From a virus, in IMG/VR virus record IMGVR_UViG_3300034375_000665, positions 1 to 42,652 of that record: a stretch of 42,652 nucleotides of DNA. One strand, given 5' to 3'. The position numbers and the translations under genes were made by a program. The notes beneath the pieces are model-generated. The model saw nothing but the letters and a program-made list of their open reading frames with translations. It was not told the DNA's origin and made no database searches. Of the stretch, positions 14,337 to 21,070 are shown piece after piece; position 1 is the stretch's first letter; every line of letters starts with the position of its first letter.

Positions 14337-14702
14337 TTATCCTTTTTGTTTTCTGACGTTAGTGTCAGATAGAATAGCTTTTAATAAATTCATATTAAAA
14401 AGTATACCTTCAGCTTTATCTATATTGGAAGCTATAATGTATTGTGCATGCTCTGGGTCTTTTGCAACAATACTTCCAAACTTCTCTTGTTTACCTTGAG
14501 CATTACAATACTTTCGGTTGATAGCATTAGTCCAATGTATCTGCTTTCTTGTATTATAATTTCTTTGATTCTTTATAGTCCTACGTCCTGTCTTTAAAAC
14601 AGTGACACCAGTCTTATAAGTTTTACCATTAGGGTATAGTTCATCACAAATATTTTCTGCTGCTGCTAAAAATTCTGCTGCTTCTTTAAAGTTAGTACTC
14701 AT
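14337..14702 (-). CDS. Basic protein of unknown function
   Basis: 121 residues; the central part is Arg/Lys/Asn-rich (TGRRTIKNQRNYNTRKQIHW), which would suit nucleic-acid binding. AAAGGA lies about 6 nt before the ATG. No recognised domain. Possibly an early regulatory or host-takeover protein by position, but that is only inference. Confidence 0.6.
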   Translation of the reverse strand: MSTNFKEAAEFLAAAENICDELYPNGKTYKTGVTVLKTGRRTIKNQRNYNTRKQIHWTNAINRKYCNAQGKQEKFGSIVAKDPEHAQYIIASNIDKAEGILFNMNLLKAILSDTNVRKQKG

Positions 14703-14721
14703 TTCATTTATTCCTTTATAT

Positions 14722-15342
14722 TTAGTTTACAATTTTAAGTCTCTCCTTAGAGAAACGGTTAAGATCAGGGGTTGAATAATCTAGTAGTTGTTTTAAAGTT
14801 AACAACCCTCTGATATAACTACTTGCGTTATAAGGGTCTTTGGTTGCAACGTCAAGTAGTATTCTTGATGCCTCTTCAATTTCAAGAGTACATTCATTCT
14901 TAAATCTCTCAGCCAACATCATTATAGCTGTAAGGGATTGATCAGTCTTATATATGATAGGCTTCTTTTCTAATACTTTTTCCTTGAACTCCTTGACATC
15001 TTTGACAGATGGGTTGGGGTTCTGCTCAAGGAACTCATGAGCTTTTTCCTCAGGTAAAGATGGTGCTGATAGTTCGTAGAGTACCGTGATTGGTAACTGG
15101 TGTGACATAAATGTCCCACCGAACCTAGTGCCAACTTGCATAATACGTGATCTCATTTTTCGGTTAAGATCAGGAAACTCTTTAGCACACCAATCGTGAA
15201 AAGCATTATCACTAGGGTGCATATCACGCCCACATTGTAGAGCTTGACCTGCTCTAATGATATGCTCAACTGATTTGGTTAGGTTTGAACGTACATCATC
15301 AGCTATTTGATCAAGCTCTTGTTGTTGTAAATTATCAGACAT
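14722..15342 (-). CDS. Putative DNA-binding protein, DUF3102-like
   Basis: 206 residues, mostly helical. The N-terminal part (ELDQIADDVRSNLTKSVEHIIRAG and then FHDWCAKEFPDLNRKMRSRIMQV) resembles DUF3102/ParB-associated phage proteins, which are thought to be regulatory or DNA-binding. No helix-turn-helix can be assigned with confidence. AGGAT precedes the ATG at about 5 nt. The C-terminal segment is also helical (SYIRGLLTLKQLLDYS). Confidence 0.5.
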   Translation of the reverse strand: MSDNLQQQELDQIADDVRSNLTKSVEHIIRAGQALQCGRDMHPSDNAFHDWCAKEFPDLNRKMRSRIMQVGTRFGGTFMSHQLPITVLYELSAPSLPEEKAHEFLEQNPNPSVKDVKEFKEKVLEKKPIIYKTDQSLTAIMMLAERFKNECTLEIEEASRILLDVATKDPYNASSYIRGLLTLKQLLDYSTPDLNRFSKERLKIVN

Positions 15343-15345
15343 TAT

Positions 15346-15570
15346 CTATCCTGCAAAATGTTGTAGCTTTCTTGAGCTAGTGCGGTTAGGTTTTCTCTCA
15401 ATGTAAACTGATCGTTTACCTAAGTGATAGCCTGTCATGCACTGGCCTTTTGTAATACCTAAACGGTTAACAGTTGATCGCTTTCTTGTCAACCCCTTGA
15501 TACCAATAAAATTAAATCTAAATCCTTGGGTGTTATCGTTTAGTGGTTTAGTTGCGAATAGTACAAACAT
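15346..15570 (-). CDS. Small basic protein of unknown function
   Basis: 74 residues, very basic in the second half (GLTRKRSTVNRLG ... RKPNRTSSRKLQ). The strong ribosome-binding site AAAGGAG lies at the end of the preceding small gene. The charge suggests nucleic-acid binding; nothing more can be said. Confidence 0.6.
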   Translation of the reverse strand: MFVLFATKPLNDNTQGFRFNFIGIKGLTRKRSTVNRLGITKGQCMTGYHLGKRSVYIERKPNRTSSRKLQHFAG

Positions 15571-15573
15571 TGT

Positions 15574-15705
15574 TTACTCCTTTTCTGTTTGTAGTTTGAT
15601 TAATAATTTTTGGCAAACTTTTTTGTTTCTTGACATGATTACAATCTTTCCTTGTTTATCATAGACAATGTATTTGCCTGATTTAGTTTCTTTCATAATA
15701 GTCAT
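15574..15705 (-). CDS. Possible 43-residue basic protein
   Basis: Reads MTIMKETKSGKYIVYDKQGK and continues with a basic helix (MSRNKKVCQKLLIKLQ). AAGG lies 10 nt upstream of the ATG, overlapping the stop of the gene at 15718-16308. Its own stop codon falls immediately after the Shine-Dalgarno GGAG of the next gene. It fits exactly between its neighbours, which supports it. Confidence 0.5.
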   Translation of the reverse strand: MTIMKETKSGKYIVYDKQGKIVIMSRNKKVCQKLLIKLQTEKE

Positions 15706-15717
15706 CTGTTGTCAACC

Positions 15718-16308
15718 TTAAATATTATTTTCTCTTTTCCATGTAGTCCAAGTGATAGCTTGCAGTACATGTGGCTTGATGTCAACACGCTTTGCAGCCC
15801 TGACATATACCTCTTGCATTTGTCTATAGACTTTCTTTGACATGTTTGTCTTGTCTGTAGTCAGACCTTGCCTGACACCCAGCGCAATGTTCAAGGCATG
15901 TCCGTCTATAGTCACCTCATCTAGTCCACGTATGTTAGAATAGAATGATCTAATCTTTTGCCCATTGAGCCTGTCAAGTATCTCATCATCACTAGTCAAG
16001 TTGTCCTCTAGTATTGACCATGCCTTGAGCTTCATAGTGTTGTAGCATGACACCTTGAAGTCATCCAAGTCATCACCTTTGACCCATGCCCAGCACATAC
16101 GCTCACAGTCAGCAATGTTGCGTTCCCATTTGTTGTTGGGTGACAGTGCAGCCATCACACCAATCACAGTGTTAAGCTTGACACCTGACAGCCCTGATAT
16201 GATTGAGCAATATGTCTTGGCTTCATCATACCATTTGTAGCCGTTTGCAATGTCCTCAGTGCTTGCCCTACGGTAAACCTTGAGTATGTTTCTAACGTGT
16301 TGTGTCAT
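15718..16308 (-). CDS. DUF7178-like conserved phage protein; possible DNA-glycosylase-like fold
   Basis: 196 residues. It contains AALSPNNKWERNIADCERM and KIRSFYSNIRGLDEVTIDGHALNIALG, a conserved combination I recall in hypothetical proteins of marine phages (DUF7178-like). The I-x-G-x(3)-V-T-I-D-G-H-A segment resembles the G-V-G ... V-D-x-H-V region of helix-hairpin-helix DNA glycosylases, with the Asp in the catalytic place. This is a speculative comparison that a structure prediction would settle. It overlaps the upstream stop by 4 nt (ATGA). Confidence 0.6.
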   Translation of the reverse strand: MTQHVRNILKVYRRASTEDIANGYKWYDEAKTYCSIISGLSGVKLNTVIGVMAALSPNNKWERNIADCERMCWAWVKGDDLDDFKVSCYNTMKLKAWSILEDNLTSDDEILDRLNGQKIRSFYSNIRGLDEVTIDGHALNIALGVRQGLTTDKTNMSKKVYRQMQEVYVRAAKRVDIKPHVLQAITWTTWKRENNI

Positions 16309-16532
16309 TCATCCATACCTTCCAATGCTAGTTTTATAGATCGTTTATTGAATACTGCTCCGTCAGGTGTTTTCTTACCTTCCCAAATTTTGGTCAGTAA
16401 GTTGATAACTCTTTCTGTTTCTTTACTCTGCATTAAAGTATAAGCAGTCATGTATAATTCGTAGTCGTTGTTTATCCAAAGTGAAACGTTCCAACTGTTC
16501 CAACTTGGGTATCCGTTGTATGGTTTAGCCAT
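16305..16532 (-). CDS. Small protein of unknown function (Trp/Tyr-rich start)
   Basis: 75 residues beginning MAKPYNGYPSWNSWNVSLWI. ATG 16532 is preferred because GGAGG lies 6 nt upstream; ATG 16538 follows GGAGG directly and is too close. The N-terminus N-G-Y-x-S-W-N-x-W-N-V-x-L-W-I-N-N-D occurs in a widespread family of small phage proteins as I recall it (DUF7249-like). Function unknown. Confidence 0.7.
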   Translation of the reverse strand: MAKPYNGYPSWNSWNVSLWINNDYELYMTAYTLMQSKETERVINLLTKIWEGKKTPDGAVFNKRSIKLALEGMDE

Positions 16533-16713
16533 TAGCATCCTCCAATTCTTTTACGTGTTTGATCATCTCACTTACTGATTTAAAACAGTACTTGATGTCA
16601 TTCAATTCGTCAAACACTTGTTGTAATAATTTTGTTGCTTGCTCATCTCTTTGAGCACCTAGTAGCACGAACACATGTTCAAGCTTTCGTGATATTCTCT
16701 CACCATTATTCAT
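16525..16713 (-). CDS. Small helical protein of unknown function
   Basis: 62 residues, helical and amphipathic. It has the best ribosome-binding site of this arm: AAGGAG, 8 nt before the ATG. A TTGACA on the minus strand at 16765-16760 could be part of its promoter. No family recognised. Confidence 0.65.
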   Translation of the reverse strand: MNNGERISRKLEHVFVLLGAQRDEQATKLLQQVFDELNDIKYCFKSVSEMIKHVKELEDANG

Positions 16714-17257
16714 AGTTAGTACTCCTTATCTTTTCAGTAAGACACACAAGCAACCCATATGTCAAGCATAAGTTTAGGTTGGCCTAAATTAGTTGCTTAT
16801 GTGTCCAAGAAAAAGACACTCTCTCCTAATGACGGACTGATTCAAGTCACCGTTCTATAAAGTGGGCTTTCACACTTCTACTGCTGTAATCCTGCGTCAC
16901 TTCCATCAGACAGCTTTACTAGTTCCTTAGTCTAGTTCATTTGGTCAGCTTGTGAACATCCATTCACTAGGGCTTTTTTTTAGTCTTTCAGTTTTAGTTT
17001 TGTTAGTCAAGTCTTTTATTTTAGTGTGCGGTGCTTTGAATGTTCCCACCAATAAGTGCACCGCAACTCATCGGTCAAGTAGCCTAGATTTCTAGTCAAC
17101 TGCTAGGCCAGCTATTTAGTGTAGGACTGGATTACACCTACGGAGCTTGGATCAATCAATGCTCTGGGTCAAGGCCAAAAGGCTCACCGTCTGCTAGTTG
17201 ACTTTCCGTCATGGCTATACCTCAGCATAGCCAAAAGAGATAGTCAAGAGTTTTTTT
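16714..17257. other. 544-bp non-coding stretch with strong secondary-structure potential
   Basis: No believable gene on either strand. It holds a long imperfect hairpin: GACACACAAGCAAC (16741-16754) against GTTGCTTATGTGTC (16792-16805), with an inner stem TTTAGG/CCTAAA (16773-16778/16783-16788). There are also two plus-strand T-tracts, each after a potential hairpin: GTGAA/TTCAC before TAGGGC and T8 near 16973-16981, and GGCTAT/ATAGCC at about 17212-17231 nested in TTGACT/AGTCAA before T9 near 17250-17258. This resembles one or two small structured RNAs ending in terminators. No tRNA fold or known riboswitch motif was recognised. Confidence 0.55.
16760..16765 (-). promoter_or_regulatory. Possible -35 element for the leftward arm
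   Basis: TTGACA on the minus strand, 47 bases before the ATG at 16713. The hexamer 17 bases downstream, TCTTAC, matches the -10 consensus at only 3 of 6 positions. The site is a candidate, not a clear promoter. It lies inside the hairpin of 16741-16805. Confidence 0.3.
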
Positions 17258-17446
17258 TTACGCTCCCTCAGGCAACATTTCTTTATTGCCTATGTACTTA
17301 AAGTTTTGGTCTGGATCATATTCAAAGCAAAACCATTTTTGACTTATGACAGCACTAATGAGTTTTTCACCAACTCCTAGTCTTTCCATATCGTCCACCA
17401 TTTTGTGGACTTCACGTATATGTTCTTTGTCTTCTTCTGTAAGCAT
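17258..17446 (-). CDS. Small protein of unknown function, first gene of the leftward arm
   Basis: 62 residues: an N-terminal charged helix (TEEDKEHIREVHKMVDDMER) and a C-terminal aromatic segment (KWFCFEYDPDQNFKYIGN). AAGGA lies 7 nt upstream of the ATG. It is isolated from the other leftward genes by 544 non-coding bases, suggesting its own promoter and timing. No family recognised. Confidence 0.6.
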   Translation of the reverse strand: MLTEEDKEHIREVHKMVDDMERLGVGEKLISAVISQKWFCFEYDPDQNFKYIGNKEMLPEGA

Positions 17447-17648
17447 TTATTTTTCCTTTTCGTTGTTGTTGAAACCATTAAGCATTAAACCACAACATAA
17501 CGCAATAGTTATTTTCAATTATTTTATAAGTTATTGTTTTTAAACGAATACTTTTTTATTGTTTCATGTTTTGTTCGTTAGTGTTCCATTTGGTTAGTGA
17601 TTCGTTTATGTTTTGTTCTAACATTTCTTTTAATTGGATATATGAACC

Positions 17649-17684
17649 TGCGCGTGTATGCGCGTGTGCGTAACGTGCGCGTGT
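17649..17684. repeat. Three GC-rich iteron-like 9-mers (TGCGCGTGT)
   Basis: TGCGCGTGT occurs at 17649-17657, 17659-17667 and 17676-17684, starting 10 and 17 bases apart. This GC island lies within AT-rich surroundings. Alternating purine-pyrimidine CGCGTGTGCG runs can also adopt Z-DNA. The arrangement suggests protein binding at an origin. Confidence 0.7.
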
Positions 17685-17783
17685 GCGTAGGGGAAAACGT
17701 CAGATATTTTGTAAGATATATGACACAAAGGATAACACATTACATTGTCAATAAAATCAGTGGGTTAGCTTTGGTGAAGCGTT

Positions 17784-17878
17784 TGTGATCACATTTCCCA
17801 TAGGAAACACTTTAGTCTCACTAAGGTTTTACATTTGTGATCACATTACAGGCCTAGGGGTAAACTTTTGTGATCACA
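17784..17878. promoter_or_regulatory. Three copies of the perfect palindrome TGTGATCACA
   Basis: Copies at 17784-17793, 17836-17845 and 17869-17878; each is preceded by TT, and the third extends to TTGTGATCACAA. Starts are 52 and 33 bases apart, close to 5 and 3 helical turns, so the sites would face one side of the DNA. Likely operators for a dimeric regulator or initiator. Confidence 0.7.
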
Positions 17879-18019
17879 AGAGGTAGGCACAAGGGGGTTG
17901 CGTGCATCCGCATATATGTACAATGTGACAAAAAATTATCTCACTAAAATTTCACTAATGCAAAAAAATAGGCCCACCCAGTATGTACCTGAGTGAGCCA
18001 AAGGAGAAAACGAAAGTGT

Positions 18020-18095
18020 CCTTAGGGTATACTATAGACAAATAACTAATTATGATTATTCATACTTATACTTATACTATAGCCCATCCCTAAGG
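18020..18095. repeat. Inverted repeat CCTTAGGG ... CCCTAAGG enclosing two TATACTATAG
   Basis: CCTTAGGG (18020-18027) and CCCTAAGG (18088-18095) are perfect inverted arms. Just inside each lies the direct repeat TATACTATAG (18028-18037 and 18073-18082). The AT-rich centre would make a cruciform easy to extrude. The TATACT parts also resemble -10 elements, but no matching -35 is seen. Confidence 0.65.
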
Positions 18096-18181
18096 GATAA
18101 TTCATTATACCACTGTTTTACACATCTGTCAACAATAAAATGTAAAAAATTATATTTTTTTGAAAAATGTTGTAAAAGTGC

Positions 18182-18210
18182 TTGACAAACAAAACGAATC
18201 ATGCTACTAT
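18182..18210 (+). promoter_or_regulatory. Near-consensus sigma70 promoter for the rightward (late) arm
   Basis: TTGACA (18182-18187), exactly 17 bases, then TACTAT (18205-18210). Transcription would start near 18217, shortly before the ribosome-binding site AGAGGA (18231-18236) and the ATG at 18247. This supports the downstream start for the first gene and use of host RNA polymerase. Confidence 0.8.
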
Positions 18211-18246
18211 TCAAATCAGTTGTATGAAAAAGAGGATTTATACTAT

Positions 18247-18777
18247 ATGCCATTATTTACAATGAGCCAACTAAAAGGTCCGAATGGCAAGTGTAGAACT
18301 AAAAGTTTATTCTATGAGTTGTCATACTATGACACCACTGATGTTATCTTCACAACAAAAGAACATGACATAACAGTCAAAGATAAACTTTACGTGTCCT
18401 TACAACAGTTATTCATAAAGATGGTTCCAAATGACCCGACTGAGTATGAGTTTGCTCAGGCGGTTTTTGGTTCTTGGAACGTGTGGAAAGGTATATCCGA
18501 AGCTCCACAAATAAAACCTTTTGTCAACCACTGGCGTAACGAAGTAGTTGTCAAAGTTAAATCACAAGCGATTCAAGCTATAGCTGAAGAGATGAAGTCT
18601 AATGGAAGAAGCTCGTTCTCTGCAGCTAAACTTCTATTGGATAAAGGTTGGTTAGATAACGATACAGCCTCACAAGCTAAAAAGAAGTTACAGGCTAAAG
18701 AACAAGAAGAACAAGATAAACAAGCATTGTCACTATTACAGAACGATGCACAACGATTAGGATTGAAGGTTAACTAA
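18247..18777 (+). CDS. Putative terminase small subunit
   Basis: 176 residues. It begins MPLFTMSQLKGPNGKCRTKS and has a central DPTEYEFAQAVFGSWNVWKG block and a C-terminal charged helix (about 145-165). I recall similar proteins in marine podoviruses preceding packaging genes. A small terminase recognises phage DNA and delivers it to the large subunit. ATG 18247 is chosen over the in-frame TTG 18160 because the promoter and AGAGGA lie between them. It is the first late gene; the large terminase follows only 6.3 kb later, after the fibre block. No helix-turn-helix is obvious. Confidence 0.6.
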   Translation: MPLFTMSQLKGPNGKCRTKSLFYELSYYDTTDVIFTTKEHDITVKDKLYVSLQQLFIKMVPNDPTEYEFAQAVFGSWNVWKGISEAPQIKPFVNHWRNEVVVKVKSQAIQAIAEEMKSNGRSSFSAAKLLLDKGWLDNDTASQAKKKLQAKEQEEQDKQALSLLQNDAQRLGLKVN

Positions 18778-18779
18778 GC

Positions 18780-19310
18780 ATGGCTAAGAAACCAACAGTA
18801 ACTACAATCACTTCAGGTTTTGCCTCAGTTACAACACTGAACGCTAACTACGAAGCATTGAGAGATGCTTTCGATAATACTATATCAAGAGACGGCAGCA
18901 CACCCAACACGATGACTGCTGACTTTGACATGAACAGTAACGACATTCTTAATGTCAAAAGTATTACAGATGCTACAGGTGCAGACATTGTAGCAGGAGC
19001 TAAGGCAAATGCTGACGCTGCAGCAGCAGCACTAGATGAGTTTACAGATTTATACTTAGGTGCAAAAACTGCAGACCCAACTGTTGATAATGATGGAGAT
19101 GCACTACAAACAGGTGCGATCTATTACAATTCAGTAGATAAAATATTTAAAGTTTATAACGGTTCAAGTTTTGTTGTAGCTATAAATGTATCAACTCCTG
19201 TTTCTGTTTCAAACGGAGGTACAGGAGCAATCAATGCTGCAGACGCTAGGCTAAACTTGAACGCAGAAGAAGCTGGTACTTCACTAGCTTTAGCAATCGC
19301 ATTAGGCTAG
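18780..19310 (+). CDS. Tail fibre protein, particle-binding end
   Basis: 176 residues beginning KKPTVTTITSGFASVTTLNA, then NANYEALRDAFDNTISRDGS and MTADFDMNSNDILNV, the N-terminal pattern of many podovirus tail-fibre or fibre-adaptor proteins. The end (SVSNGGTGAINAADARLNLN) is the G-G-T-G-A-x-x-A-x-x-A-R-x-N-L fibre repeat found just before receptor-binding domains. It lacks a large receptor domain, so other fibre proteins downstream probably attach to it. Confidence 0.8.
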   Translation: MAKKPTVTTITSGFASVTTLNANYEALRDAFDNTISRDGSTPNTMTADFDMNSNDILNVKSITDATGADIVAGAKANADAAAAALDEFTDLYLGAKTADPTVDNDGDALQTGAIYYNSVDKIFKVYNGSSFVVAINVSTPVSVSNGGTGAINAADARLNLNAEEAGTSLALAIALG

Positions 19311-19325
19311 TATAGGAGATTAAAA

Positions 19326-19775
19326 ATGGCTGATAGCGCAGGTGTAACCCTTCAGGCAACAGTACTGCCTGATGAGATACAAAAAACTTTTTCGTCTACT
19401 ATGACAGTAGCACCAGCAGACGGAAATGATAAATGGTACTATAAACTAACAAGTGTAAGTAACGCTAGTACAGACCTTATGGCTGGTTACTTCACAGACT
19501 ACACAGCAGTAGATGATGATACTGCTCCAACTGCTATTCATACTGCTGATAAAGTAAACTTTCTTTTTGTCAAAAACACTGACGCTGCTGAAAGCGTATA
19601 CATTGTCTTAGACGGTGGTACAGCTTCTGCTAGTGAAGTTGATGGTATTACACTAGGGCCATCAGAAGGAATGGCTTTACGTTTACCAAACGCAACTGTT
19701 GGTAATATTCACGCTATCAGTTCTGCTGGTACAGTAACATGTATAGTATGCGCTTTACTTGACGATGTAGCGTAA
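19326..19775 (+). CDS. Putative virion structural protein, beta-rich
   Basis: 149 residues, small-residue-rich and strand-rich (TFSSTMTVAPADGNDKWYYK ... YIVLDGGTASASEVDG). GGAGA lies 10 nt before the ATG. It resembles marine-phage head or tail decoration proteins in composition; no enzymatic motif. By position it belongs to the fibre block. Confidence 0.55.
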   Translation: MADSAGVTLQATVLPDEIQKTFSSTMTVAPADGNDKWYYKLTSVSNASTDLMAGYFTDYTAVDDDTAPTAIHTADKVNFLFVKNTDAAESVYIVLDGGTASASEVDGITLGPSEGMALRLPNATVGNIHAISSAGTVTCIVCALLDDVA

Positions 19776-19786
19776 GGTAGGTTCAA

Positions 19787-20095
19787 ATGCCTAACACATT
19801 TAAGAATTATACTAAATCGTCTGTAGGAACTACTGGTGATGTTGTATACTCAGTTCCATCAGGAACAACTTCTGTGATGATAGGGTGTAACGTATCAAAC
19901 GTTGCATCCACACAGATCACTGCAGATGTCCTTATGACTGGAGTTCACATTGTTAAAAATGTGCCAATTCCTGCAGGATCAAGTATTTCTGTTTTAGATG
20001 GTAAGATAATTCTTGAAGCTGGAGATACTATCGTTGTAGAAAGCGACACACTAAATAGTGCAGATGTAATAGTTAGCGTATTGGAACAAACATAA
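19787..20095 (+). CDS. Putative virion structural or fibre-associated protein
   Basis: 102 residues, beta-rich, with the pattern VPSGTTSVMIGCNVSNV and VPIPAGSSISVLDGKIILEA. This 'PAGSS-x(2)-VLDGK-x-x-L-x-x-GD' style is common in small phage structural proteins. Its stop overlaps the ATG of the next gene (TAATG). Function not known beyond likely presence in the particle. Confidence 0.55.
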   Translation: MPNTFKNYTKSSVGTTGDVVYSVPSGTTSVMIGCNVSNVASTQITADVLMTGVHIVKNVPIPAGSSISVLDGKIILEAGDTIVVESDTLNSADVIVSVLEQT

Positions 20096-20307
20096 TGGGT
20101 GGATACATTGGCAGTCGTGCAGTTACTTTAGTCTCAAACACTGACAGCATTACAGTAACAGGTGACATTACGTTTGATGGGCTATTATCCAACGATGATA
20201 GTATTGATGCGGATGTCACTATTCTGTCAGGCAGGAATGCAGCAGTTGTGGGGCCAGTAACAATAAATGCTGACGTAACGGTTACAGGAACGTTGACTAT
20301 ATTATGA
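20095..20307 (+). CDS. Fibre protein, type B paralog 1
   Basis: 70 residues. It begins MGGYIGSRAVTLV and ends with a beta-repeat GPVTINADVTVTGTLTIL. Start and end match the larger type B protein at 21070-21528 (MAGYIG ... GPLTIASGITLTVTTGGNLS), so the two are paralogs of different length. In each case a type B gene is followed directly by type A genes, suggesting a base or adaptor unit. The stop overlaps the next ATG (ATGA). Confidence 0.65.
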   Translation: MGGYIGSRAVTLVSNTDSITVTGDITFDGLLSNDDSIDADVTILSGRNAAVVGPVTINADVTVTGTLTIL

Positions 20308-20690
20308 GTACTTTGTTTGCAGATACTTTAAAAAATCAATCGGGTAATGGGCCGACTGCTTTAGATAAGCAAAATGCTGCTAAAGTAAAAGGCTCTAAAA
20401 ATGCTTCTGGTAGTTCAATACTAGGAACATTAAATGTAAGCAGCTTAGATGATGACGGCACTGGTGATTTTGGAATTAATTTTACAAACGCTTTTGCAAA
20501 TACAAACTATCAAGCAAACTTAACTGTTTTCTCTGGTGTAAGTGCTGGTAATTCTGATGGTCATTTTGCAGAAGCTAATTCTAAAACAACAAGTTCTATA
20601 GAAACTCAAACTTGGTATGGTGACGCAAGTACTAATGCAACTTTTATAGATTGGGCTTATGATATTATTATTCACGGAGACTTAGCATGA
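20304..20690 (+). CDS. Fibre cassette protein, type A paralog 1
   Basis: 128 residues. The N-terminus MSTLFADTLKNQSGNGPTAL resembles the attachment motif of marine-phage fibres. The family core follows: NVSSLDDDGTGDFGINFTN (about 48-66) then NTNYQANLTV. The protein ends HGDLA. The last codons, GGAGACTTAGCATGA, provide the ribosome-binding site and start of the next gene. The small domain after the core differs strongly among the six paralogs, as expected of receptor- or surface-binding modules. Confidence 0.7.
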   Translation: MSTLFADTLKNQSGNGPTALDKQNAAKVKGSKNASGSSILGTLNVSSLDDDGTGDFGINFTNAFANTNYQANLTVFSGVSAGNSDGHFAEANSKTTSSIETQTWYGDASTNATFIDWAYDIIIHGDLA

Positions 20691-21070
20691 CCTCCATAAT
20701 AAAAGTTGACACTATACAAAACAAAGCTGGGTCTACAACGTTAGATGCTGACAAGTTGCCAGATATGTATAGTGGGTCTGCAAAGGCTTGGCTTAACTAC
20801 AATGGATCTACAAATACAATATTAAAGTCTTTTAATATTTCTTCTTTAACAGATAATGGAACAGGCCAACATGACGGAAATTTTACATCAAATATGGATG
20901 GTATAAGTTTTTCTGCACCTGCTTGTTGTAGGCAAGGCGGTGGTGCAGGAGATAAACATTATACATCACCTGACGATTCATCAAATATTCGTGTAGTTAT
21001 TTATAACAGTTCTGGTAGTTTCGTTGATAGCGATAACGTTTCAGTAGCAGTACACGGAGACCTAGCATAA
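20687..21070 (+). CDS. Fibre cassette protein, type A paralog 2
   Basis: 127 residues. N-terminus MTSIIKVDTIQNKAGSTTLD (classic fibre attachment style), core SAKAWLNYNGSTNTILKSFN followed by SSLTDNGTGQHDGNFTS, end VHGDLA. The middle includes an unusual CC pair (SAPACCRQGGGAGD). GGAGA at 20676-20680 serves as ribosome-binding site. Unlike the other junctions, its stop is TAA and the next start follows as TAATG. Confidence 0.7.
   Translation: MTSIIKVDTIQNKAGSTTLDADKLPDMYSGSAKAWLNYNGSTNTILKSFNISSLTDNGTGQHDGNFTSNMDGISFSAPACCRQGGGAGDKHYTSPDDSSNIRVVIYNSSGSFVDSDNVSVAVHGDLA

Larger units (their letters stand above)
17447..18246. promoter_or_regulatory. 800-bp divergent control region, candidate origin
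   Basis: This gap separates the two divergent arms. It is very AT-rich at both ends (17500-17580 and 18100-18180), with a sharply GC-rich patch at 17649-17690. It contains three GC-rich 9-mers, three TGTGATCACA palindromes, repeats of TCTCACTAA (17816-17824 and 17939-17947), a long inverted repeat (18020-18095) and a promoter (18182-18210). Clustered repeats next to AT-rich DNA at the transcription divergence are what one expects of a replication origin and early control region. That role is inferred. Confidence 0.6.

Noticed and set aside
17090-17200. tRNA-like fold with short stems
   Set aside because: No T-arm consensus (GGTTCGAATCC type), no plausible acceptor stem or anticodon arm at correct spacing.
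17346-17543. 65-residue plus-strand frame
   Set aside because: Antisense to the gene at 17258-17446 and of low complexity; no ribosome-binding site.
17597-17788. 63-residue plus-strand frame in the control region
   Set aside because: GTG start, no ribosome-binding site, and it is made largely of the GC-rich repeats and the first palindrome; coding unlikely.
17784-17878. CRP-binding sites
   Set aside because: CRP sites have TGTGA and TCACA separated by six bases; here the half-sites abut.
18028-18082. T7-type phage RNA polymerase promoters (ACTATAG)
   Set aside because: Only the last few bases match, the flanks differ, and no phage RNA polymerase gene is present.
18160-18246. Longer first late gene starting at TTG 18160
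   Set aside because: The extension contains the sigma70 promoter hexamers; the ATG at 18247 has AGAGGA and lies downstream of the promoter.
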